Assembly: GCF_031432425.1 (NCBI RefSeq)
Contig: NZ_JAVKPH010000009.1
Coordinates: 1-64,000 of the forward strand
DNA: 64,000 nucleotides
Direction of reading: 5' to 3'
Origin: Ruixingdingia sedimenti
Lineage (GTDB): Bacteria > Pseudomonadota > Alphaproteobacteria > Rhodobacterales > Rhodobacteraceae
Below, one piece after another: positions 53,448-64,000 of the stretch. Below the pieces are notes generated by a model. It did no database searches, was not told the DNA's origin, and saw only the letters and a program-made list of their open reading frames with translations. Position 1 is the first letter of the stretch. Every line of letters starts with the position of its first letter. The position numbers were made by a program, and so were the translations under genes.

Positions 53448-54713
53448 ATGCCCCGCGAGACGACCGAGGACATCGCCCGCACGCTGAGCCGCGCGGGGCG
53501 CAAACGGCGCTGGCCGGTCTGGCTGGTGCTGGTCGCGGTGCTGGCGGCGGCGGGCGCGGGGGGCTGGTACTGGATGGCCGGGCGGCAGGCGGGAACCGCG
53601 GTGCGCTATGTCACGGAACCCGTGGCGCGCGGCACGCTGACGGTGACGGTGACGGCCACCGGCACGGTCGAGCCGACGACCACCGTCGAGGTGTCGTCGG
53701 AAATCTCCGGCCGGCTGGATACGGTCGAGGTCGACTACAACGACCAGGTGACGGTCGGGCAGGTTCTGGCGCGGCTCGACGACACGCGGCTGAAGGCGCA
53801 GCTGATCAATGCGCAGGCCTCCGTCGATGCCGCCCGCGCGCAACTGGCCAATGCCGAGGCGACGCTGGCCGAGGCGAAGTTCACCTTCGACGCGCAATCG
53901 CAACTGGACCAGCGCGGGGTGGGCACGCATCGCGATCTGGTGATGGCGCGCGCCGCGCACGAACGCGCGCAGGCCTCGGTCGAACTGGGCCGGGCGAACC
54001 TGACGCAGGCGGAGGCGAGCCTCGCCATGCTGCGGACCGATCTGGACAAGGCGGTGATCCGTTCGCCCATCGAGGGGGTGGTGCTGAACCGGCAGGCAGA
54101 GGTGGGGCAGATCGTGGCCGCCACGTTGCAGGCGCCGACGCTGTTCACGCTGGCGGGCGATCTGACGCGGATGCAGGTGCAGGTGAACATCGACGAGGCC
54201 GACATCGGCCGGGTCCGCGTCGGCAATGCCGGGCGCTTCACCGTCGATGCCTATTCGGGCCGCGCCTTCGACGCCGAACTGGTGCAGTTGCGCTTTGCCC
54301 CCGAAACCACCGATGGCGTCGTGACCTACAAGGGCGTGCTGGCCGTCGGCAACGCCGACCTGCTGTTGCGCCCCGGCATGACCGCCACCGCCACGATCAC
54401 CGTGGCCGAAGAGACCGAGGCGCTGCTGGTGCCCAATGCCGCCCTGCGCTATGCGCCGCCCGCGCAAACCGCGGCCGGCCCGGCGGGCGGCGGGCGGGGG
54501 CTGGTGGGGATGATCATGCCGCGCATGCCGCGCGCACAGCGCAACGCGGTCGCGGGCCGCGGCGCCGCGCGGTCGGTCTGGGTGCTGCGCGCGGGCGCGC
54601 CGGTCGAGGTGACGGTGCGCACCGGCGACAGCGACGGGCGGCGCACGGTGATCCTCGAAGGCGATCTGGCCGAGGGCGATCAGGTCATCACCGAACAGAC
54701 CGGCGGGGCCTGA
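53448..54713 (+). CDS. MacA-like periplasmic adaptor subunit
   Basis: This 421-residue protein is a membrane-fusion (HlyD/MacA) adaptor. A single membrane anchor is at about 22-43, then biotinyl-lipoyl-like halves (VEVSSEISGRLDTVEVDYNDQVTVGQVLARLD and VIRSPIEGVVLNRQAEVGQIV) around a helical hairpin (about 110-185), then beta-barrel and membrane-proximal domains. With the two genes downstream it forms a MacAB-type export system. An outer-membrane TolC partner is not in the window. The ATG at 53448 follows GGGAAGGGACC. Confidence 0.93.
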   Translation: MPRETTEDIARTLSRAGRKRRWPVWLVLVAVLAAAGAGGWYWMAGRQAGTAVRYVTEPVARGTLTVTVTATGTVEPTTTVEVSSEISGRLDTVEVDYNDQVTVGQVLARLDDTRLKAQLINAQASVDAARAQLANAEATLAEAKFTFDAQSQLDQRGVGTHRDLVMARAAHERAQASVELGRANLTQAEASLAMLRTDLDKAVIRSPIEGVVLNRQAEVGQIVAATLQAPTLFTLAGDLTRMQVQVNIDEADIGRVRVGNAGRFTVDAYSGRAFDAELVQLRFAPETTDGVVTYKGVLAVGNADLLLRPGMTATATITVAEETEALLVPNAALRYAPPAQTAAGPAGGGRGLVGMIMPRMPRAQRNAVAGRGAARSVWVLRAGAPVEVTVRTGDSDGRRTVILEGDLAEGDQVITEQTGGA

Positions 54714-54716
54714 CCC

Positions 54717-55424
54717 ATGACCGCCGCCGCCCCCCCGCCGCTGATCGACCTGCGCGGCATCACCCGCACCTACGGCACCGGCGAGGCAGAGGTGCGCGCG
54801 CTCGACGGGGTGGACCTGACGATCCGGCAGGGTGAATTCGTCGCGATCATGGGCCCGTCCGGGTCGGGCAAGTCGACGGCGATGAACATCATCGGCTGCC
54901 TCGACCGGCCCACATCGGGCCGGTACCTCTTCAACGGGGTCGAGGTCGCGGGGCTCGACCGCGACCAGCGCGCAATCCTGCGGCGCGAATATCTGGGCTT
55001 CGTCTTTCAGGGCTACAACCTGCTGCCGCGCACCTCGGCGCTGGAAAACGTGGAACTGCCGCTGATCTACAAGGGCATTCCGCGGCCCGAACGCGCGGCG
55101 CGGGCGCGCGCGGCGCTGGCCCGCGTGGGGCTGGAGGGGCGCGAGGGCCACCATCCCTCGCAGCTGTCGGGCGGCCAGCAGCAGCGCGTGGCGATCGCCC
55201 GGGCACTGGCGGGCGATCCGATGATGATCCTCGCCGACGAGCCGACCGGCAACCTCGACACCCACCGCTCGCATGAGATCATGCAGCTGGTGGTGGAACT
55301 CAACCGCACCGAGGGCATGACCATCGTCATGGTCACGCATGAGGACGACATGGCCGCCTATGCCAGCCGGCTGGTGGTGTTCACCGACGGCCGCGTGGTC
55401 AGCGACCGGACGACGGGGGCCTGA
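54717..55424 (+). CDS. MacB-like ABC transporter ATPase
   Basis: This 235-residue ATPase is of the MacB/LolD group. It has Walker [10 protein letters not shown] near 44, signature [15 protein letters not shown] near 147, Walker [12 protein letters not shown] near 170 and the H-loop VTHEDD. In E. coli MacB the ATPase and permease are one chain; here they are separate genes one base apart. It starts three bases after the adaptor gene. Substrates of such systems include macrolides, peptides and lipids, and cannot be chosen here. Confidence 0.94.
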   Translation: MTAAAPPPLIDLRGITRTYGTGEAEVRALDGVDLTIRQGEFVAIMGPSGSGKSTAMNIIGCLDRPTSGRYLFNGVEVAGLDRDQRAILRREYLGFVFQGYNLLPRTSALENVELPLIYKGIPRPERAARARAALARVGLEGREGHHPSQLSGGQQQRVAIARALAGDPMMILADEPTGNLDTHRSHEIMQLVVELNRTEGMTIVMVTHEDDMAAYASRLVVFTDGRVVSDRTTGA

Positions 55425-55425
55425 G

Positions 55426-56634
55426 ATGCTGCGCGAAACCATCCGCCTTGCCGCCCAGACCATCGCGCGCAACGCGCTGCGGTCGTTCCTGACCGTTCTC
55501 GGCGTGGTGATCGGCGTCGCCGCGGTGATCGCGATGGTGACGATCGGCGAGGGATCCTCGCGTCAGGTCACGGCCAGCGTGGCGAGCCTCGGCACCAATG
55601 TGCTGATGGTGCGCAGCGGCGGGCGCTTCATGGGCCCCGGGGGCGAACGGATGCGCGCGCCCGCCTTCACCCTGCGCGACGTGGCCGCGGTCGCGGAACT
55701 GTCGAGCGTGGGCGCGGTCGCCCCGATCCGCACCAGCCCGCAGGTCGCCGTCTACGGCAATGCCAATGCCGCGACCTCTGTCACCGGCAGCACCAACGCC
55801 TTCCTGACCGTCGGCAACTGGACCATCGCCAGCGGCCGCGCCTTCACCGAGGCCGAGGAAGACAGCGGCGCCGCCGTCTGCATCATCGGCCAGACGGTGC
55901 GCAGCAAGCTGTTCGGCCGCAGCAACCCGGTGGATACGGTGATCCGCATCGGCAAGGTGTCCTGCACGGTGGCCGGGCTGCTGGAGGCCAGGGGCGCAGG
56001 CGCGATGGGGCAGGATCAGGACGATCTGGTGGTGATGCCGATCCGCGCGGTGCAGCGGCGGCTGGCCGGTTCGCCCGATGTATCCAGCATGCAGGTGGCG
56101 CTGGCGCAGGGCGTCGGCACCGAACGCGGCCAGCGCGACATCGAGACGCTGATGCGCGAACGCCGCCGCGTCGCACCCGGATCCGAGGACAATTTCACCG
56201 TGATGGACATGGCGCAGATCGCCAGCATGCTGAGTTCGGTGAACAATGTCCTCACCGGGCTTCTGTCCTCGGTCGCCGCGGTCAGCCTGCTGGTGGGCGG
56301 GATCGGGATCATGAACATCATGCTGGTCTCCGTCACCGAACGCACGCGCGAGATCGGCATCCGGCTGGCGGTGGGGGCGACGGCGCGGCAGGTGCTGACC
56401 CAGTTTCTGGTGGAGGCGGTGGTGCTGTCGGTGATCGGCGGCGTGATCGGCGTGGCCACCGGCCTCGGCATCGCCGCCATCGCCTCCGGCATCATGGCGA
56501 TCCCCTTCGCGCCGAGCGCGGGGATCGTGGCGCTGGCCTTCGTGTTCTCGGGGCTGGTGGGGGTGCTGTTCGGCTACATGCCCGCCCGCCGCGCCGCCCG
56601 GCTGGACCCGATCGACGCGCTGCGCCACCAGTGA
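55426..56634 (+). CDS. MacB-like ABC transporter permease
   Basis: This 402-residue protein has the MacB permease layout: one N-terminal membrane helix (about 18-40, LRSFLTVLGVVIGVAAVIAM), a large periplasmic MacB core domain (about 50-250), and three C-terminal helices, with VGGIGIMNIMLVSVTERTREIGIRLAVGA and the final ARRAARLDPIDALRHQ. It completes the adaptor-ATPase-permease operon (53448-56634). A repeat copy lies downstream. No regulator is adjacent. Confidence 0.94.
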   Translation: MLRETIRLAAQTIARNALRSFLTVLGVVIGVAAVIAMVTIGEGSSRQVTASVASLGTNVLMVRSGGRFMGPGGERMRAPAFTLRDVAAVAELSSVGAVAPIRTSPQVAVYGNANAATSVTGSTNAFLTVGNWTIASGRAFTEAEEDSGAAVCIIGQTVRSKLFGRSNPVDTVIRIGKVSCTVAGLLEARGAGAMGQDQDDLVVMPIRAVQRRLAGSPDVSSMQVALAQGVGTERGQRDIETLMRERRRVAPGSEDNFTVMDMAQIASMLSSVNNVLTGLLSSVAAVSLLVGGIGIMNIMLVSVTERTREIGIRLAVGATARQVLTQFLVEAVVLSVIGGVIGVATGLGIAAIASGIMAIPFAPSAGIVALAFVFSGLVGVLFGYMPARRAARLDPIDALRHQ

Positions 56635-56686
56635 TCGCGGCGCCCTGCCCTGCGTCCCATCGCACGGCAGGGATCGCACACGCAGC

Positions 56687-56791
56687 GCCGGGGGCCAGCC
56701 CCCGGACCCCCGGGATATTTAAGGACAGAAAATGAAGAAGGGCCGCGGCCCTGTCACTTTCTGTCCTTCAAATATCCCCGCCGGAGGCCGC
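56687..56791. repeat. dispersed inverted repeat, copy
   Basis: The core is 56713-56777. Here the long flank (CCGGGGGCCAGCCCCCGGACCC) is on the left and the short CCGCCGGAGGC flank on the right, the opposite of the copies at 25158 and 50322. It lies between convergent genes. Confidence 0.87.
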
Positions 56792-56814
56792 CGCCCCCTC
56801 CACCGGCACCGCCG

Positions 56815-56931
56815 TCAGAGTGGCAGCGACAACAGCGCCATCAGCGCCCCGAACAGCACCGCCACGCCGACCGCATCCTCGATCAGCGTCGCACGGGATT
56901 GGGTCAGCACGTCCTTGATGTCGGCCAGCAT
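56815..56931 (-). CDS. 38-residue membrane peptide behind an SOS box
   Basis: This very short gene encodes MLADIKDVLTQSRATLIEDA followed by a hydrophobic C-terminal span (about residues 20-38, ending LLSLPL). The first half is charged and helical, the second is a single membrane segment. An AGGAGG site sits five bases before the ATG, close to ideal, which strongly supports translation. Upstream, between it and the recG stop, is a LexA-type operator (56986-57000). The layout is reminiscent of SOS-induced membrane peptides such as TisB, but no sequence relation can be claimed. It may equally be a harmless conserved small protein. Confidence 0.72.
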   Translation of the reverse strand: MLADIKDVLTQSRATLIEDAVGVAVLFGALMALLSLPL

Positions 56932-56985
56932 GGCAACCTCCTGTGTTGTTGCCAATTTGTTCTCATGACGTTGGATGCAAGTAAA

Positions 56986-57000
56986 GAACTTTTTAAGAAC
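56986..57000 (-). promoter_or_regulatory. LexA operator (GAAC-N7-GAAC)
   Basis: GAAC at 56986-56989 and 56997-57000 are separated by seven bases; read leftwards this is GTTC-N7-GTTC, the alphaproteobacterial SOS box established for Rhodobacter recA. A further GAAC follows six bases later (57007-57010). It lies 55 bases upstream of the 38-residue peptide gene and downstream of recG, so the peptide gene is the target. Confidence 0.62.
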
Positions 57001-57016
57001 TTAAGCGAACATTGCG

Positions 57017-61284
<4,268 letters not shown>

Positions 61285-61992
61285 TCAGGCACCCACGGCC
61301 ATGCGGCCCGCAACCGGCATCGGATCGCGCAGCACATAGCCGCGGCCCCAGACGGTCTCGATATAGCTTTCGCCGCCCGTCGCCTCTGCCAGTTTCTTGC
61401 GCAGCTTGCAGATGAACACGTCGATGATCTTGAGTTCGGGTTCGTCCATGCCGCCGTAGAGATGGTTGAGGAACATCTCTTTCGTCAGCGTGGTGCCCTT
61501 GCGCAGGGACAGCAGTTCCAGCATCTGGTATTCCTTGCCCGTCAGATGCACGGTCTTGCCCGCGACCTCCACCGTCTTGGCGTCGAGGTTCACGCAGATG
61601 CGCCCGGTGCGGATCATCGATTGCGCATGGCCCTTGGACCGGCGGATGATCGCATGGATGCGCGCCACCAGTTCCTCGCGGTGGAAGGGTTTCGTCAGGT
61701 AGTCGTCGGCGCCGAAGCCGAATCCCTTGATCTTGCTTTCGGTATCGTCGGATCCCGACAGAATCAGGATCGGCGTGTCCACCCGCGCAAGGCGCAACTG
61801 CCGCAGCACCTCGTGCCCGTTCATGTCGGGCAGGTTCAGATCCAGCAGGATCAGGTCGTAGTCGTAAAGCTTTGCAAGGTCGATCCCCTCTTCCCCGAGG
61901 TCGGTGCAATAGACGTTCAGGTTCGCATGCGTCAGCATCAGTTCGATGCTGCGCGAGGTCGCCGGGTCGTCCTCGACAAGAAGTATCCGCAT
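61285..61992 (-). CDS. ctrA: cell cycle response regulator CtrA
   Basis: CtrA is the OmpR-type master regulator of alphaproteobacteria. In Rhodobacterales it controls motility, gene transfer agent and related traits rather than being essential. The 235-residue protein has a receiver with Asp51 ([11 protein letters not shown]) and a winged helix (about 130-225, [37 protein letters not shown]). Sequence is near the family consensus. Its inhibitor gene sciP lies 93 bases upstream on the same strand. The leader carries a TTAA-N7-TTAC box that CtrA itself may bind. Confidence 0.97.
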   Translation of the reverse strand: MRILLVEDDPATSRSIELMLTHANLNVYCTDLGEEGIDLAKLYDYDLILLDLNLPDMNGHEVLRQLRLARVDTPILILSGSDDTESKIKGFGFGADDYLTKPFHREELVARIHAIIRRSKGHAQSMIRTGRICVNLDAKTVEVAGKTVHLTGKEYQMLELLSLRKGTTLTKEMFLNHLYGGMDEPELKIIDVFICKLRKKLAEATGGESYIETVWGRGYVLRDPMPVAGRMAVGA

Positions 61993-62043
61993 TCCGAAAT
62001 CTCCGCGCTGGCACTCTGTAACACCACACTGTGGGTCAACTGG

Positions 62044-62058
62044 TTAACCCATGGTTAC
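62044..62058. promoter_or_regulatory. likely CtrA-binding site upstream of ctrA
   Basis: TTAA at 62044-62047 and TTAC at 62055-62058 are seven bases apart, one change from the CtrA consensus TTAA-N7-TTAA. It lies 52 bases before the ctrA ATG. Autoregulation by CtrA is known in Caulobacter; here it is inferred. Confidence 0.5.
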
Positions 62059-62085
62059 TCTGGCAGAACATTCACGGAATACAAC

Positions 62086-62364
62086 TTAAAGTTGTCGGTA
62101 TTTCTGGATCGCCGTGACTTTCAGCGCCGCTTCGCCATGCGATTCCACGGCGCGCAGCCACAGGTCGAACTCTTCCTCGGACAGGCCATAGCGGTCCAGC
62201 GCCTCTGCCCGCGGCAAAAGGCCGTGAATCACCGCCTTGACCACCACCGCCTTGCGGCTGGCCACCCACCGGCGGGTATCGGGGGGCGGCAGATCGGCGC
62301 GGGTCAGGATGCTGCCATCCGGCAATGTCACCTGACGCGGCCCGTCGACACGTTTGAGATACAT
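62086..62364 (-). CDS. sciP: CtrA inhibitor SciP (DUF1153)
   Basis: SciP is a small helix-turn-helix protein that binds CtrA and blocks it from recruiting RNA polymerase in Caulobacter. The 92-residue protein has the DUF1153 signature: MYLKRVDGPRQVTLPDGSILTRADLPPPDTRRWVASRK, followed by the helix region LPRAEALDRYGLSEEEFDLW. The gene is directly upstream of ctrA, on the same strand, and divergent from mnmA. The linkage lets the activator and its inhibitor be controlled together. A TTAA half-site occurs in its upstream region. Confidence 0.92.
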   Translation of the reverse strand: MYLKRVDGPRQVTLPDGSILTRADLPPPDTRRWVASRKAVVVKAVIHGLLPRAEALDRYGLSEEEFDLWLRAVESHGEAALKVTAIQKYRQL

Positions 62365-62428
62365 GGGTTTCCCTCATCCTTCGCGCCGATCCTGCTGCGG
62401 CAGCCTTAACGGGCGGTGAAGCCGGGGG

Positions 62429-62456
62429 TTGAGAGTATCTTGCATTTTCCTATATT
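62429..62456 (+). promoter_or_regulatory. probable mnmA promoter
   Basis: TTGAGA at 62429-62434 and TATATT at 62451-62456 are 16 bases apart. Transcription would start near 62463, 18 bases before the mnmA ATG. Confidence 0.6.
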
Positions 62457-62480
62457 CCGCTGGTTCCCCCGGAGGCACCG

Positions 62481-63620
62481 ATGTCACTCGATCACCCGCT
62501 CAACTCGCTTGGCCTGCCCAAGCCCCCCTCGGCCACGCGCGTCGTGGTCGCCATGTCGGGAGGCGTGGACAGTTCGGTCGTGGCCGCGATGCTGGCCGAG
62601 GAAGGCTATGACGTGGTGGGCGTCACCTTGCAGCTTTACGATCACGGCGCCGCGCTGGCGAAAAAGGGCGCCTGCTGTGCGGGGCGCGACATCCATGATG
62701 CGCGGCGGGTGGCGGAAACGATGGGTTTTCCGCATTACGTGCTGGATTATGAGAACACCTTCCGCGAGGCGGTGATCGACGAATTCGCCGATGCCTATCT
62801 GGCGGGCGCGACGCCGGTGCCCTGCATCCGCTGCAACGAACGGGTGAAGTTCAAGGACCTCTTGAACACGGCGAAGGATCTGGATGCCGACTGCATGGCG
62901 ACCGGCCATTACATCCAGCGCAGGATGGGGTTGGCGGGGCCGGAGCTGCATTGCGCCGCCGATCCGGCACGGGACCAGAGCTATTTCCTGTTCTCGACCA
63001 CCGCCGAACAGCTGGCCTATCTGCGCTTTCCGCTCGGCCATCTGAAATCCAAGGCGGAAACGCGGGCGCTGGCCCTGCGGTACGGGTTGCCGGTGGCCGA
63101 CAAGCCCGACAGCCAGGACATCTGCTTCGTGCCCAACGGCGATTATGCCGCGGTGATCGAAAAGCTGCGCCCCGGCGCGGCGGACCCGGGGCAGATCGTG
63201 GACATGGAGGGCCGGGTTCTGGGCGACCACCGCGGGGTGATCCATTACACCGTGGGCCAGCGCAAGGGCCTCGGCATCGGCGGGCTGGCGGAACCGCTCT
63301 ATGTCGTGCGGCTCGACCCGGAAACCCGCCGCGTGGTGGTGGGGCCGAAAGAGGCGCTGTCGACCCGGATCGTGCCGGTGCGCGAGGTGAACTGGCTGGG
63401 CGACGAACCCCTGACCGCGCGGGCGGAATGGGAGGTGATGGTCAAGGTCCGCTCCACCCGCCCCCCGCGCGCGGCGATCCTGCGCCCCGTATCGGACACC
63501 GAGGCGGCGGTGGAACTGATCGCGCCCGAGGATGGGGTCAGCGCGGGTCAGGCCTGCGTGTTCTATGCGCCCGAGGGCACCCGGGTTCTGGGCGGCGGCT
63601 GGATCTGGCGCGGCCGCTGA
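62481..63620 (+). CDS. mnmA: tRNA 2-thiouridylase MnmA
   Basis: MnmA puts sulfur on the wobble uridine (position 34) of Lys, Glu and Gln tRNAs. The 379-residue protein has the PP-loop [14 protein letters not shown] (25-38), the catalytic Cys in [11 protein letters not shown] near 114, ATGHYIQR near 140, and the second catalytic Cys in SQDICFV near 215. The ATG at 62481 follows GGAGG with a suitable gap and a good promoter. It is divergent from sciP and convergent with lpxB. Confidence 0.97.
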   Translation: MSLDHPLNSLGLPKPPSATRVVVAMSGGVDSSVVAAMLAEEGYDVVGVTLQLYDHGAALAKKGACCAGRDIHDARRVAETMGFPHYVLDYENTFREAVIDEFADAYLAGATPVPCIRCNERVKFKDLLNTAKDLDADCMATGHYIQRRMGLAGPELHCAADPARDQSYFLFSTTAEQLAYLRFPLGHLKSKAETRALALRYGLPVADKPDSQDICFVPNGDYAAVIEKLRPGAADPGQIVDMEGRVLGDHRGVIHYTVGQRKGLGIGGLAEPLYVVRLDPETRRVVVGPKEALSTRIVPVREVNWLGDEPLTARAEWEVMVKVRSTRPPRAAILRPVSDTEAAVELIAPEDGVSAGQACVFYAPEGTRVLGGGWIWRGR

Positions 63621-63632
63621 CGCGGCCCGGGC

Positions 63633-63666
63633 GCGCCAGAATTTTTCGTCCGAAAAATTCTGGCGC
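63633..63666. terminator. bidirectional terminator between mnmA and lpxB
   Basis: A perfect 16-base inverted repeat (GCGCCAGAATTTTTCG and its complement) around TC lies between convergent genes. The T-run and A-run are inside the stem, so it can end transcripts from either side. The last base overlaps the lpxB stop codon. Confidence 0.8.
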
Positions 63667-64000
63667 TACCCCACCGCCGCCAGCACCGACCGTGCCGCGC
63701 GCAGGCCCGGGGGCTCACCACCCTGCCCCAGACGTTCCATCGTCAGCCGCATCGCCGCCTGCTGTGCCGGATCGCCCGCCAGCACCTGCGCCAGCGCGGG
63801 CGCGATCAGATCGGCCCGGCAGCGCGGGCCGAGGAATTCGGGCACCGCGCGGGTTTCGCTGACAAGGTTCACCAGCGTCACCGTGTCCACCTGCAACATG
63901 CGCCCGATCAGGAACCGGCTGACCGGGTTCATGTCATAGGCGATGACCATGGGCACATCGTTCGCCGCCAGTTCCAGCGACACCGTGCCGGATGCCGCCA
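63666..64000 (-). CDS. lpxB: lipid-A-disaccharide synthase, C-terminal part
   Basis: LpxB joins UDP-diacylglucosamine and lipid X to make the lipid A disaccharide. Only the last 110 residues or so are inside the window; the start lies beyond 64000. The visible part has the family motif ASGTVSLELAANDVPMVIAYDMNPVSRFLIGR, where the enzyme binds nucleotide sugar, followed by LVNLVSETRAVPEFLGPRCRADLIAPAL. The TAG stop at 63666-63668 touches the terminator shared with mnmA. The rest of the lipid A gene cluster should lie to the right. Confidence 0.93.
   Translation of the reverse strand, partial: AASGTVSLELAANDVPMVIAYDMNPVSRFLIGRMLQVDTVTLVNLVSETRAVPEFLGPRCRADLIAPALAQVLAGDPAQQAAMRLTMERLGQGGEPPGLRAARSVLAAVG

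Noticed and set aside
14452..56791. Insertion sequences
   Set aside because: The repeats have inverted arms but no transposase frame, and no consistent target-site duplication could be seen by eye. They are listed as repeats only.

Overview
This window is a chromosomal segment of a high-GC alphaproteobacterium, most likely a member of the Rhodobacteraceae (Rhodobacterales). The lineage is suggested by the dusB(nifR3)-ntrB-ntrC-ntrY-ntrX operon with activators that lack the sigma54-contact motif, by ctrA next to a SciP (DUF1153) gene, by an ispD-ispF fusion, by a class II DAHP synthase, and by GC-rich codon use throughout. Genus and species cannot be fixed from the sequence alone. I see no rRNA, tRNA, CRISPR array, transposase or prophage. 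Most of the window is core genome, tightly packed, with many four-base ATGA overlaps between cotranscribed genes.

Layout. 1-6.9 kb: DUF1810 and moaA, a small lipoprotein, aquaporin, lipA, a membrane-anchored diheme cytochrome c, and an hpt-mug-small membrane protein operon. 6.9-14.2 kb: the nitrogen regulatory operon, read leftwards. 14.6-21.5 kb: isoprenoid synthesis (ispDF), pgpA, a CinA-type amidase, the TrkA/TrkH potassium system, hfq and hflX. 21.7-27.2 kb: penicillin-acylase-like hydrolase, a beta-hydroxyacid dehydrogenase, then rpsB-tsf. 27.3-31.5 kb: a lower-GC islet with a small lipoprotein, a LuxR solo, a SulP transporter and rpe. 31.6-37.4 kb: a soluble PhoR-like kinase divergent from a receiver-like protein, the yicC-gmk-gamma carbonic anhydrase operon, a PAS protein and aroG. 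37.7-45.0 kb: a PQQ-type sugar dehydrogenase and a complete branched-chain amino acid ABC transporter operon (livK-G-F-H-M) with two small secreted proteins inside it. 45.1-56.6 kb: 3-hydroxybutyrate dehydrogenase behind an apparent small RNA or attenuated leader, a peptide-binding protein, entericidin, a DsbA-like protein, an MFS exporter, tyrS/anmK, and a MacAB-like export system. 56.8-64 kb: a 38-residue membrane peptide behind an SOS box, recG-ligA-ctrA-sciP, mnmA, and the end of lpxB.

The most interesting material is between or beside the standard genes. (1) On the minus strand at 45996-46105 there is a complete promoter-hairpin-terminator unit of about 75 nt: a small RNA, or an attenuator in front of 3-hydroxybutyrate dehydrogenase. 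(2) A very short gene at 56815-56931 encodes a hydrophobic peptide, has a near-ideal ribosome binding site and lies behind a GAAC-N7-GAAC LexA operator. (3) Two families of structured dispersed repeats occupy the intergenic spaces. (4) Two small cysteine-containing secreted proteins sharing an RGD-Cys motif are translationally coupled into the liv operon. (5) A degenerate receiver-like protein lies opposite a histidine kinase that has lost its membrane anchor. All positions come from reading the sequence. Functions rest on remembered family motifs; no database search was possible.
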